Assembly: GCF_025907915.1 (NCBI RefSeq)
Contig: NZ_JAPAAF010000038.1
Span: forward strand, 1-43,071
Source: Gaoshiqia sediminis
GTDB lineage: Bacteria > Bacteroidota > Bacteroidia > Bacteroidales > Prolixibacteraceae
DNA length: 43,071 bases
Reading direction: 5' to 3'
Position 1 is the stretch's first letter, and each line of letters begins with the position of its first letter. Under the pieces are notes generated by a model. It searched no databases. It was not told the DNA's origin and saw only the letters and a program-made list of their open reading frames with translations. Made by a program: the position numbers and the translations under genes. Positions 29,377 through 37,761 of this stretch are shown piece after piece.

Positions 29377-29399
29377 TAGGCACGAGCTTAAATCAAAAA

Positions 29400-31778
29400 A
29401 TGGAAGCGATGTTCCGGACAATTATAAAAATATCGGTGCGCAATCTGTTGAAACACAAAGTTTATTTATTGGTTAATGTGTTTGGGCTTGCATTGGGTTT
29501 TACGGCATTTATTCTTATCGGCTTGTTTATTCAGTTTGAGCTGAGTTGGGACAAAACAAACGAACATTATGACCGTCTTTACCGGGTGCAACGGCATTAT
29601 TCCAAAACCAGGTATGCTATGGACGGGAACGATATTTCTCCCCACAGCCGGGCCATTACCGCGCAACTGTTGGAAAATCAATTCCCGGAATTTGAGAAGG
29701 TGACCGTGATTCGGGAGAATGGCGGAAAATTTCTGTCCGCAGTTGCCGACCGGCAAATTTACGTGGATGGTGGTATTTGTGCCGACAGTTGCTATCTCGA
29801 TGTCTTCACATATCAGTTTATTGACGGAACCCGGAACGGTGCTTTGGGTGAACCTTTTTCTATATTGTTGTCAAAGACGTTGGCCGACAAACTATTCCCC
29901 GGTGAAAGGGCAATGGGAAGGACCGTAACGATTGAGAAGAAATTCGATTTAAAGGTGGTTGGAGTTTATGAAGATCTGCCTGAAAATACCACTATCCGCC
30001 CCGATTATATTGTATCTTTTTCAACCCTGGCACATACCGACAGGATAACCAGAAGAGATATCCGTACGGGTGATTGTATGACCTTTGCGTTACTTAAGCC
30101 CGGTGTGGAATATAAAAGCGCCGAAAGTAAAATCAAATCGGTTTTCGCCGGGTACCGGGGAGTTGAATTTGAAGAACTCCAACTGTGTCCGATGAAAAAA
30201 GTTTATCTGGATTTTAACGGCAACGGTCATTATTATGTCGTGTTGGTTTTGTATGGCTTAATCGGCGTATTTATCCTGATCATGTCGGCCTTTAACTACA
30301 TCAATTTAAATACCGCCAATGCTGCCACACGAGGAAAGGAAGTGGCCGTGAAGAAAGTAAGCGGAAGTAGCCGGGGTACGCTTATCGTGCAATTCCTGGG
30401 TGAAACCATGCTGATCTCTCTGCTTGCACTTGGTTTGGCATTTTTGCTGGTTGTGGTTTTTCTTCCTGTTTTTGCTGACATTTCGGGAAGACAGCTTGAA
30501 TTTATCTGGGCAACAGATTGGGAATTTGCTGCGCTTTCCGTGCTGATTTCATTGAGTGTGGGCATCTTGTCGGGCATTTATCCGGCCCTGATTTTATCTT
30601 CAAACAAGATTGTATCCTTATTTAAAGGCGATTTGTACAGCCATCATCATGAAAAATTTAACCTGAAAAAAATACTGGTTACGACACAGTTTGCTATTTC
30701 TGTTTTCCTTATTTCGATAACGATTTCCTTTTCGTTGCAAATCCGTTTCCTACTAAGCAAGGACCTTGGTTTTAACAAAGAAAACATGATTTATACCAAG
30801 ATGTCGGTTTCCAAAAGCGGAACAAGTTTCAGCCAGCTTCGTGACCGGATTTTACAGCATCCCGAAATTTTCGATGCCTCCATGTCGAAGCATATCCCTT
30901 TTGTGAGTTTTGGGGGTGGGATGACCAACTGGGAGGGCGGTGACCAGGAAGAAAAAATCAGTTGCCGGTTCAATACGGTGAGTTATGATTTTGTGAGGAA
31001 TATGGGCATTTTCCTCATTGCCGGACGCGACTTTTCCCGCGATTTCCCGGGAGATATCGGCAATGCCTGCCTGATCAACGAATCGGCGGCCAAATGTTTT
31101 GACTGGGACGATCCGATCGGAAAAAGACTGAAAGATAACCGACTGTCAGTTGTCGGGGTGGTCAGCGATTTTATCTATAAAGATATGCACAATGGCATTG
31201 AACCCTCCATCCTGATATTGGCCTCCGAAGAAATTACCGGAACCTGGACTTTTGCATTCCGGGTCGACCCAAATAAATACCAACAAGCGAAAGCAATTTT
31301 AGAACACGAATTTTCATTGGCTTTCCCGAATGATCCATTTGAGTTTAACGAATTATTAATGGCATTTGAAAATGAAAACACGTTTCAGATATATCGTGCT
31401 ATCAACCGGACCATTTTATTTTTCACCCTATTCAATATTTTCCTTGCCATAATCGGTTTGTTGGGCCTGGTTTCGTTCACTGTTTTCCGCCGGACAAAAG
31501 AAATTGGGGTGCGCAAAATCAACGGGAGTTCATCATTGAATATCTTTTGCATGTTGAGCTATGAGTATTTTATTTTGGCGTTTTACGCGATGGTAATCGC
31601 CATTCCTGCATCCTGGTGGGTGTACGAATGGATTCCAAGCGCTTATAAATTACATATTCAAGCCTGGGTGTTTGCTTTGGGCGGCGGAATCCTGATGATT
31701 ATTATTTTGCTAACAACCAGTTACCAAACAATTCTGGCCGCAACACGAAATCCGGTGGAGGCGCTGCGGTACGAATAA
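29400..31778 (+). CDS. FtsX/MacB-type ABC permease, first of tandem pair
   Basis: An inner-membrane permease of the pump. Seen: a cytoplasmic start FRTIIKISVRNLLKHK; a first transmembrane helix (about residues 22-44); a MacB-like periplasmic core (about 45-280); three transmembrane helices of a first FtsX domain (about 280-425, with a TRGKEVAVKKVSGSSRG loop); a second periplasmic domain; and a C-terminal FtsX domain (about 660-790) with RRTKEIGVRKINGSS and the end NPVEALRYE. Eight helices and about 790 aa are normal for the double-FtsX permeases of Bacteroidota. It is 12 nt from the next permease and clearly homologous to it. The two could form a heterodimer on one ATPase dimer (inference). 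Confidence 0.92.
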   Translation: MEAMFRTIIKISVRNLLKHKVYLLVNVFGLALGFTAFILIGLFIQFELSWDKTNEHYDRLYRVQRHYSKTRYAMDGNDISPHSRAITAQLLENQFPEFEKVTVIRENGGKFLSAVADRQIYVDGGICADSCYLDVFTYQFIDGTRNGALGEPFSILLSKTLADKLFPGERAMGRTVTIEKKFDLKVVGVYEDLPENTTIRPDYIVSFSTLAHTDRITRRDIRTGDCMTFALLKPGVEYKSAESKIKSVFAGYRGVEFEELQLCPMKKVYLDFNGNGHYYVVLVLYGLIGVFILIMSAFNYINLNTANAATRGKEVAVKKVSGSSRGTLIVQFLGETMLISLLALGLAFLLVVVFLPVFADISGRQLEFIWATDWEFAALSVLISLSVGILSGIYPALILSSNKIVSLFKGDLYSHHHEKFNLKKILVTTQFAISVFLISITISFSLQIRFLLSKDLGFNKENMIYTKMSVSKSGTSFSQLRDRILQHPEIFDASMSKHIPFVSFGGGMTNWEGGDQEEKISCRFNTVSYDFVRNMGIFLIAGRDFSRDFPGDIGNACLINESAAKCFDWDDPIGKRLKDNRLSVVGVVSDFIYKDMHNGIEPSILILASEEITGTWTFAFRVDPNKYQQAKAILEHEFSLAFPNDPFEFNELLMAFENENTFQIYRAINRTILFFTLFNIFLAIIGLLGLVSFTVFRRTKEIGVRKINGSSSLNIFCMLSYEYFILAFYAMVIAIPASWWVYEWIPSAYKLHIQAWVFALGGGILMIIILLTTSYQTILAATRNPVEALRYE

Positions 31779-31790
31779 AAAATCAAGAGT

Positions 31791-34214
31791 ATGAATTTTA
31801 TTTATCATACAAAAACGGCATTCAGGGCAATCATACATAATTGGAAACCCACCATTTTACTGGTTATTTCAATGAGCATAGGTCTGGTTACATTTATCCT
31901 GGTTTCGGCCTATGTTACGTATGAGCAAGTTTATGACAAGGACTTTCCCGATTCGGAAAATATTTTCAGGATTGTAACGGATGTATATTCACACGGTGAA
32001 CTCATAATATCGAAGCCGGAATGCGAACGCGCACTTGGAACCGTCTTAACGGAAAACTTTCCGGAAGTGCTTGACGCAGGTTTTTTGGCGGGGACCAACA
32101 ATCCTCAATACAAAATCGGGGAGAACATTTTTAATGACCAACATGTGTATCATGCCTCACCCAGATTTCTGGATATTTTCTCCATCCGGCTCTTGCAGGG
32201 AAATCCGTCAGAGGTATTGCGTCAACCCTACACGGTACTCTTATCCGAAGCGACAGCCAGAAAGTATTTTGGCAATGAAAATCCGGTTGGGAAAACAATT
32301 CTGAAATATCCGGCTTTTGAGTACCGGGTGGAAGGGGTTTTCCGGGATATTTCTGAGCAGGCCCATTTTCGGGCAAACATGCTTTTGTCCTTTCATGATC
32401 AAATGCACTTGCCTCCCCCGGTAAAAGATCTGTGGGGCGAAACCGTTTTTTATACTTATCTGAAAATTAAGCCGGGAACTGACCTGTCCGATTTGGAAAA
32501 CAAAATGAACCAACTGGTTTTGTCTCACAAAAAGGGTGATTTCGAAGAAAGCAATTTACTGCATCAATATCATCTGCAGGCATTACACGATATCCACCTG
32601 CATTCGCATTTGAGCGATGAGCTGCAACCCAATGCGCATGCCAGCTATGTATATTTATTGCTGGTTATCAGTCTTCTGGTTGTTGTGGCAGCAGGATTGA
32701 ATTACGTTCATTTTTCATTTGCAAAATCGCTGAATAATGCAGTTAACACTGCCTTGAGGAAAGTAGTAGGGGCCTCCTGTTCCACACTTGTATGGCAATC
32801 GTTTTTAGAGTCATTAATTATTCATGTGGCATCGATAGCGGTAGCTTTGGTGGTTTGTTTTTTACTCGCCCCGTATATTCAGCATCAGTTTCAAATAACG
32901 GTTGATTTTTCTTTCCGCAACCAACTGTTTTGGATCGGACTGGCAGTTATTCTTTCGCTCAGTGCGATTGCCAACGGAATTATTTCGGGACTATTAATCG
33001 GACGGTACAACAGCCTGGAACTATTCCGGCTAAAATATACACCGTTGGCTTCGGGTATTTCTTTTCGTCAACTATTTGTGGCAGTTCAGTTTGTCATCGT
33101 CATTTTCATTATAGTGGCTATTCTTGGAATCAATAAACAGCTCATTTTTTTGAAAGAGAAAGGCACAGGAATGAATATTGAAAATACCTTGGTTGTTAAA
33201 ATTCCGCAAAACATGCGCAGGACTTCCTCCCGGATAAATAACTTGGATGTGTTTGAACAGGAAATGATTCGGAACCCTAATGTCCAGGGAATTACACAGA
33301 GTAGCCGGATTCCGGGCGAGTTGCCAGCATTTAACTTCAGTTTTTCAGAAAAAGGTACGGGTAGGAGCGGAAAGGCAGCGGTGTTAGTCACCGGCCTTGA
33401 TTATTTTAAGATATTCCAGATTTCGTTTCTTGCAGGTGAAGATTTGGGAGCAAGCACTAATAGAAACGCAGGATGTATAATTAATCAGTCGTGCCTTGCC
33501 GCTCTGGGTTATAACAACCCGGAGGGAGCAGTTGGCAAAATCCTGAACCTGCAGGATGAAAGCGGTTTCCAAAATCTGGAGCTGGTAGTCAAAGGTGTAT
33601 GTGCCGATTTTAATTTCCGGGGTATGCGGGAAAAGCCAGGTCCAATGATCTTTTTCGACTGGACGGAAAACATGGTATGGGGCAATTATCTGGTTAAACT
33701 CCATAGCAACAACCAGGCTTCTGTCATTCCGTTTATTCATGAAAAGTTTAGGGCTACCTTTCCGAATTTTCCTTTTGAATACTTGGTTTTGGAAGATTTT
33801 TACAATCAGCAGTTCTATCGTGAAAAGCATTTGCTGATAATGCTGCAGGCCTTTGTTTTGGTGGCTATTGTAATCAGCACAATCAATTTGTTTGCGATGG
33901 CTTGGTTTATCGCTATTGCCCGTACTAAGGAAATCGGCATCCGCAAAGTGAACGGCGCGCGGGTAACCGAAGTGATTTTAATGCTGAACCGCGATTTTGT
34001 GAAATGGGTCGCTATTGCCTTTGTAATTGCTATCCCCTTGGCATACTTTGCCATGAAAAAGTGGCTCGAAAACTTTGCGTACAAAACCGAACTTAGCTGG
34101 TGGATTTTTGCTTTGGCTGGTTTGTTGGCTCTGGGAATTGCTTTGCTGACGGTGAGCTGGCAAAGCTGGAAAGCGGCGACGAGAAATCCGGTGGAGGCGC
34201 TGCGATATGAATAA
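31791..34214 (+). CDS. FtsX/MacB-type ABC permease, second of tandem pair
   Basis: The second inner-membrane permease of the pump, homologous to but divergent from the first. Seen: the start YHTKTAFRAIIHNWK, a first transmembrane helix (about residues 20-42), a MacB-like core, a first FtsX block with ALRKVVGASCSTL, a second core, and a C-terminal FtsX block with ARTKEIGIRKVNGARVTEV ending NPVEALRYE. The length of 807 aa is normal. Only 12 nt separate it from the first permease, so they are co-translated. A collapsed third copy follows immediately downstream, which shows that the operon once held three permease genes. Confidence 0.92.
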   Translation: MNFIYHTKTAFRAIIHNWKPTILLVISMSIGLVTFILVSAYVTYEQVYDKDFPDSENIFRIVTDVYSHGELIISKPECERALGTVLTENFPEVLDAGFLAGTNNPQYKIGENIFNDQHVYHASPRFLDIFSIRLLQGNPSEVLRQPYTVLLSEATARKYFGNENPVGKTILKYPAFEYRVEGVFRDISEQAHFRANMLLSFHDQMHLPPPVKDLWGETVFYTYLKIKPGTDLSDLENKMNQLVLSHKKGDFEESNLLHQYHLQALHDIHLHSHLSDELQPNAHASYVYLLLVISLLVVVAAGLNYVHFSFAKSLNNAVNTALRKVVGASCSTLVWQSFLESLIIHVASIAVALVVCFLLAPYIQHQFQITVDFSFRNQLFWIGLAVILSLSAIANGIISGLLIGRYNSLELFRLKYTPLASGISFRQLFVAVQFVIVIFIIVAILGINKQLIFLKEKGTGMNIENTLVVKIPQNMRRTSSRINNLDVFEQEMIRNPNVQGITQSSRIPGELPAFNFSFSEKGTGRSGKAAVLVTGLDYFKIFQISFLAGEDLGASTNRNAGCIINQSCLAALGYNNPEGAVGKILNLQDESGFQNLELVVKGVCADFNFRGMREKPGPMIFFDWTENMVWGNYLVKLHSNNQASVIPFIHEKFRATFPNFPFEYLVLEDFYNQQFYREKHLLIMLQAFVLVAIVISTINLFAMAWFIAIARTKEIGIRKVNGARVTEVILMLNRDFVKWVAIAFVIAIPLAYFAMKKWLENFAYKTELSWWIFALAGLLALGIALLTVSWQSWKAATRNPVEALRYE

Positions 34215-34233
34215 CAAGTTCGTTAACATCTAG

Positions 34234-34512
34234 GTTGTAAACCTGAACTTCCTGAAAATCTTCTTCCGAAATCAACGAAAACACAAAGTTGTTTCGGGTA
34301 TAATTTTAACAGCCATACTGGTGTCCATCCCGGTTTCCTGGTATGGGTATAAAAACTGGTTTTTGTCAAATTACATTCACCGGATTGAATTTAGTTGGTG
34401 GTTTTTTCTACTTCCGGTTCTGGTTCTTTCTTCAGTGATTGCCATTGTTGTTATTCTTTTGGCAACCCGTGTGCTTCGGGCCAATCTGAATGAGGTGCTT
34501 CAATGTGAATGA
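34234..34512 (+). pseudogene. Collapsed third FtsX permease (N-terminus fused to C-terminus)
   Basis: One open frame without a good start codon reads NFLKIFFRNQRKHK, which is the usual permease N-terminus. It then passes directly into the last quarter of the family: a helix with ILVSIPVSWYGYKNW, a segment RIEFSWWFF matching ELSWWIF of the preceding permease, a final helix, and an end NLNEVLQCE matching NPVEALRYE. About 2.1 kb of the middle is missing while the reading frame is kept, which points to an internal deletion. It lies 19 nt after the second permease. It could encode at most a two-helix peptide and is unlikely to be functional. Confidence 0.75.
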
Positions 34513-34550
34513 ATGGGTAGATAAGTAGATAAGGATGTAATTTCGATCAG

Positions 34551-34976
34551 GTGCCGTTCTTCGGGTACTACACCGTATTTAACCTGAAACAAACCGAGGG
34601 GATTGATGAAAGCAAAATTCCGGCAACAGACGCTTGTGATCACGATTTTGACACGATTGCCCAGGCTGAAGAGTTAATAGAGTGCTGGACCGATTTACCC
34701 GAGATCAGGCTCGATCAGTCTCATGCCTTCTATTGACCAGCAGGAGACTATATTGGGATGAACAACCCACGTAATTTCTTTCATGATGAACAATTCTACT
34801 CAGTTTTTTACCATGAGCAGAAGGAATTAGTGGCTGAATCAGGAGCAGCTTATCTGTGCTACCTGACCGGAATCCAACAGGCACCCATTGATTACAATGC
34901 TGCTTCCTGAATGGCGGCTGTAGGGGGAACCAATCCCAATCCATTCTTCGAAACAGCGCGAGTCAAAAAACACTAA
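34551..34976 (+). pseudogene. Decayed ArdC-like antirestriction protein (zincin-type C-terminal part)
   Basis: A single frame with two internal TGA stops (34734-34736 and 34908-34910) reads like the C-terminal half of ArdC-type proteins carried by plasmids and conjugative elements. Recognisable pieces in order are YYTVFNLKQTEGID, a P-A-G-D-YIGMN stretch, an FYHEQ remnant of the HExxH zinc site, KELVAESGAAYLC, and a final short part. Between the FYHE and KELVAE pieces about 25 residues, including the second zinc-binding His, are missing. The N-terminal DNA-binding half is absent. It is non-functional and marks a former mobile element. Confidence 0.72.
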
Positions 34977-35023
34977 TTTCGGAAGCCGCCCGACTCCAAG
35001 AATTCGATCTTTACCAAATGTAT

Positions 35024-35224
35024 TTATATGATTTGCAAACCGAGGCAGGTGAAACCTATTCCGTAGTGATTAAATAATTGATTCTGAAATTCTTCTAGCT
35101 GGAGAACTTCAGCCTCGCTTTTGCCAGTGCCAAAACTCTTGATTACCCAGTACCGGACATGGCTTTTATCGATGACCTGTACTCTAATGGATCCCGTCTT
35201 TGTTCGCTTACATCGAACAGAAAT
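35024..35224 (-). mobile_element. Fragment of an IS1634-like transposase (N-terminus only)
   Basis: On the minus strand the frame reads SVRCKRTKTGSIRVQVIDKS, then a segment with YWVIKSFGTGKSEAEV and LQLEEFQNQLF. This is the conserved N-terminal pattern of IS1634/DDE_Tnp_1-type transposases. It stops after about 65 residues; the catalytic DDE part and the terminal inverted repeats are not present. The similarity fades after about 35070. It is a relic adjoining the decayed ArdC-like gene. Family assignment is from memory of the pattern and needs a search. Confidence 0.6.
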
Positions 35225-35323
35225 GAGCACAGAATAGCGGAGGGACACCCAAAATATTTTTATAGCTGTAATCGGCTTATTATCAGTGTTATGAATGACG
35301 TTAGAGAAAATGAGGAAAACAGG

Positions 35324-35363
35324 AAACAGGCCATCTCGATAAAACAATTGAGATGGCCTGTTT
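35324..35363 (-). terminator. Hairpin terminator downstream of GH2
   Basis: A perfect 14-bp stem, AAACAGGCCATCTC (35324-35337) with GAGATGGCCTGTTT (35350-35363), has a 12-nt loop. It begins 21 nt beyond the GH2 stop, and on the minus strand the stem ends in TTT followed by a T-rich stretch. Confidence 0.75.
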
Positions 35364-35384
35364 GATTTGAACCCTTTAGTGGAA

Positions 35385-37199
35385 TTAATTGTGGTTTAGA
35401 GAATTGCAAATCTTTTTATTGATTTCACGCAGCCGATCTACTTCCAGCTTAATCACTTTCCGGTCGTAGGTCATCAGCCCGTTTATTTCACCCTCAACAT
35501 CCGTTGTTTGCGTGTAAACGGCAGCTGAGAACCCGGCTTTGATGAGTTTCAGTAGTTCTTCGCCATATTTTACGTATTCATCGGTTACTTCTTTTGAGTT
35601 TTTAAACTGAACATAGCCCCAGTTACGATCGGTTGCCCAAAGGTGACCTTCCAAGGCAAGTCCGATTCCTCCGTATTCGCCCAAAACGGTTGCCCGTTGT
35701 GCATCATACAAAAACATGTTTGGTCCCGGATAGTGGTGCAGGTCTAGCATGTCTCCAACCTGGTAGTGGTTTCCTCCGCTGGCCGGGTTTACAATCCGGC
35801 TTGGGTCGTATGCTTTTGTCCATTCCACAATTTCGGCGGTTTTAAACTGTCCCCACGCTTCGTTAAACGGCACCCAGCATACTACCGATGGATTGGAATA
35901 CAGGTAATCCATAATGCCTTTCCACTCTGCCCGGTAATTGGCTTCGGATTCGGCACTGCGGATAAGTTCGTTCCCGTTGAAATAGTTGCGTGGTTGCCAC
36001 TGAGGAGAGCGGCCCCCATTGGGCATATCCTGCCAAACCAGAATTCCCAGCTGGTCGCAGTGAGTGTACCAGCGGGCCGGCTCAACTTTTACGTGCTTGC
36101 GGATCATGTTGTACCCGAACTCTTTGGTCTTGACGATATCGTATTTCAGGGCTTCATCCGAGGGAGCTGTGTATAAACCATCGGGCCACCAGCCTTGATC
36201 GAGTGGTCCAAACTGGAACAGATCGTTGTTGTTCAATTGCAACCGGACAATGCCGTTGCCATCCCGTTTAGTAGAGATTTTCCGCATGGCGAAATAACTT
36301 TCAACCGCATCCGTCACTTTCCCAGCCGAAACTAATGACACTTTGATGTCATACAGGAAGGGAGAATCGGGGCTCCAAAGTTTGGCATCGGGCAGGGCAA
36401 TCACAGTTTTTTGGCCGGTAGCGGATTTCGCAGTGGCAATCTTTGAATTGCCGTCAAATACCTGAACTTCGTAATAGTCTGCCTCGTTTGTTCCGCACGT
36501 TTGCACATCGATGGTTACCTGGTTATTGTCGATGTCGGCTGTAGAGCGGATGTTGTTGATGTGTTTTCCGGCTACCGGTTCCAACCAAACGGTTTGCCAT
36601 ATACCCGTTACCGGCGTGTACCAAATTCCTTCAGGGCGACTGACTTGTTTCCCACGGGGTTGATACCCTTTATCTGATGGGTCCCACACTTTCACTACCA
36701 GTTTTTGTTCCCCTGATTTTTTAAGGAAAGGAGTAATGTCGAACGAAAAAGGTATATAGCCTCCTTCGTGTGAGCCAATTTTGATGTCGTTTAGCCAGAT
36801 ATCCGACCGCCAGTCAACAGCACCGAAATGGAGCAGGATGTTTTTGTTTTTCCAGTCTGTGGGAACGGTGAAACTGCGTTTATACCAGAGTTCGTTCGCA
36901 TCGGTAACTGTTTTTTGCACACCCGACAAGCTGGATTCAACAGCGAATGGTACCAGGATATTTCCGTCAAAGGCTGCAGGTTCTGCTGATCCTGTTTTAA
37001 CAATGGCATATTCCCAAAGTCCGTTCAGGTTTTTCCAATCACCGCGTTCTAGCATAGGACGCGGGTATTCCGGGAGCACGTTGTTCACATCGATTTGTTC
37101 GGCCCATTCCGTTTTAATTTTTTCTCCGGCGGGTTGCCACTGCGCAAAAACTCCGGATAGGATCAGGCTGAATACACTCAGTAGTACTGATTTTTTCAT
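35385..37199 (-). CDS. Secreted glycoside hydrolase family 2 enzyme
   Basis: An exo-glycosidase of family GH2 (beta-galactosidase, beta-glucuronidase or related). Seen: a signal peptide ending near GVFAQ; a jelly-roll sugar-binding domain (about residues 40-210, with LWYKRSFTVP and HFGAVDWRSDIWLND); an Ig-like sandwich (about 212-305); and a TIM barrel (about 310-600) with acid/base Glu447 in PFNEAWGQF and likely nucleophile Glu508 in LGEYGG. At 604 aa it is shorter than LacZ-type enzymes and lacks their C-terminal domains. The frame is open upstream to 37265, but ATG 37199 directly precedes the signal peptide. It stands alone on the minus strand, divergent from the GH43-like gene. Exact substrate cannot be read from sequence; both carboxylates are present. 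Confidence 0.9.
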   Translation of the reverse strand: MKKSVLLSVFSLILSGVFAQWQPAGEKIKTEWAEQIDVNNVLPEYPRPMLERGDWKNLNGLWEYAIVKTGSAEPAAFDGNILVPFAVESSLSGVQKTVTDANELWYKRSFTVPTDWKNKNILLHFGAVDWRSDIWLNDIKIGSHEGGYIPFSFDITPFLKKSGEQKLVVKVWDPSDKGYQPRGKQVSRPEGIWYTPVTGIWQTVWLEPVAGKHINNIRSTADIDNNQVTIDVQTCGTNEADYYEVQVFDGNSKIATAKSATGQKTVIALPDAKLWSPDSPFLYDIKVSLVSAGKVTDAVESYFAMRKISTKRDGNGIVRLQLNNNDLFQFGPLDQGWWPDGLYTAPSDEALKYDIVKTKEFGYNMIRKHVKVEPARWYTHCDQLGILVWQDMPNGGRSPQWQPRNYFNGNELIRSAESEANYRAEWKGIMDYLYSNPSVVCWVPFNEAWGQFKTAEIVEWTKAYDPSRIVNPASGGNHYQVGDMLDLHHYPGPNMFLYDAQRATVLGEYGGIGLALEGHLWATDRNWGYVQFKNSKEVTDEYVKYGEELLKLIKAGFSAAVYTQTTDVEGEINGLMTYDRKVIKLEVDRLREINKKICNSLNHN

Positions 37200-37385
37200 G
37201 TTAAATGGTTTACTATTAATTAAATTGTATTGTGCTACTTCTAAAAGATAGCCCTTTTCACTCACCTATTATTACAACTTAATTATCCTTTTTGCTCATG
37301 CTGCATGCTGAATTTGGAACAGACAAGATTATTTCATTATCTTTTTTATATTTGTTCGTTTGTTGTAAATTCAAGTAAAACAGTG

Positions 37386-37416
37386 TTTTATGAAATATGG
37401 ATGAGTTGTATTTTTG
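37386..37416 (+). promoter_or_regulatory. Possible Bacteroidota sigma-70 type promoter (-33/-7)
   Basis: TATTTTTG (37409-37416) matches the -7 consensus TAnnTTTG. TTTT (37386-37389), 19 nt upstream, is one mismatch from the -33 TTTG. If used, the GH43-like gene would have a leader of about 340 nt. Confidence 0.35.
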
Positions 37417-37488
37417 CATTATCGTCCAAAAAGAACTTGTGTTGATTAAAAAAATGCAACAGTCGGGTGAGTGTTTCTAGAAGGAAAA

Positions 37489-37505
37489 ATGTATAACCTA
37501 TACAT
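37489..37505. promoter_or_regulatory. 17-nt palindrome, operator-like
   Basis: ATGTATA-ACC-TATACAT is a perfect inverted repeat of 7-nt arms with a 3-nt centre. It lies about 260 nt before the GH43-like gene and downstream of the candidate promoter. It could be an operator or a small RNA hairpin. No matching regulator gene is in this window. Confidence 0.35.
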
Positions 37506-37761
37506 CAGGTTTATCCATGGGGTGCTGGGTGTGTGGATGATTTCATTTTATGAAGGAACGATTGACTGGTGCTCATTGGGGAAGATAAAATTTTCTGTTG
37601 CTCGATAGTTTTCATTGATAAGGTTTTAGAAAATATGATTAGTTTAGATGCCAATGCAATTGTTCCGGAATAAATCGGCTTTGCATTGGTTTTCTTTTCT
37701 TGAAATAGACGGATTACCTGATTTGGGGCAAAAAAATAATAGTTTGGAATTTTAACAATTC

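Larger units (their letters stand above)
37200..37761. other. Divergent intergenic region between GH2 and GH43-like genes
   Basis: 562 nt of AT-rich DNA with no supported gene. It must hold the promoters of both divergent genes. Visible items are a possible Bacteroidota promoter at 37386-37416, a perfect 17-nt palindrome at 37489-37505, and a direct repeat CATGCTG-CATGCTG (37297-37310). Confidence 0.5.

Noticed and set aside
34987-35089. A + strand frame ending TEAGETYSVVIK opposite the transposase fragment
   Set aside because: Reads like protein but is too short to place, and it overlaps the better-supported minus-strand transposase fragment.
37317-37323. A further TTGTCTG on the minus strand upstream of GH2
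   Set aside because: About 115 nt from the start codon, without the G-rich upstream element, and chance copies of a 7-mer are expected in a window this long.
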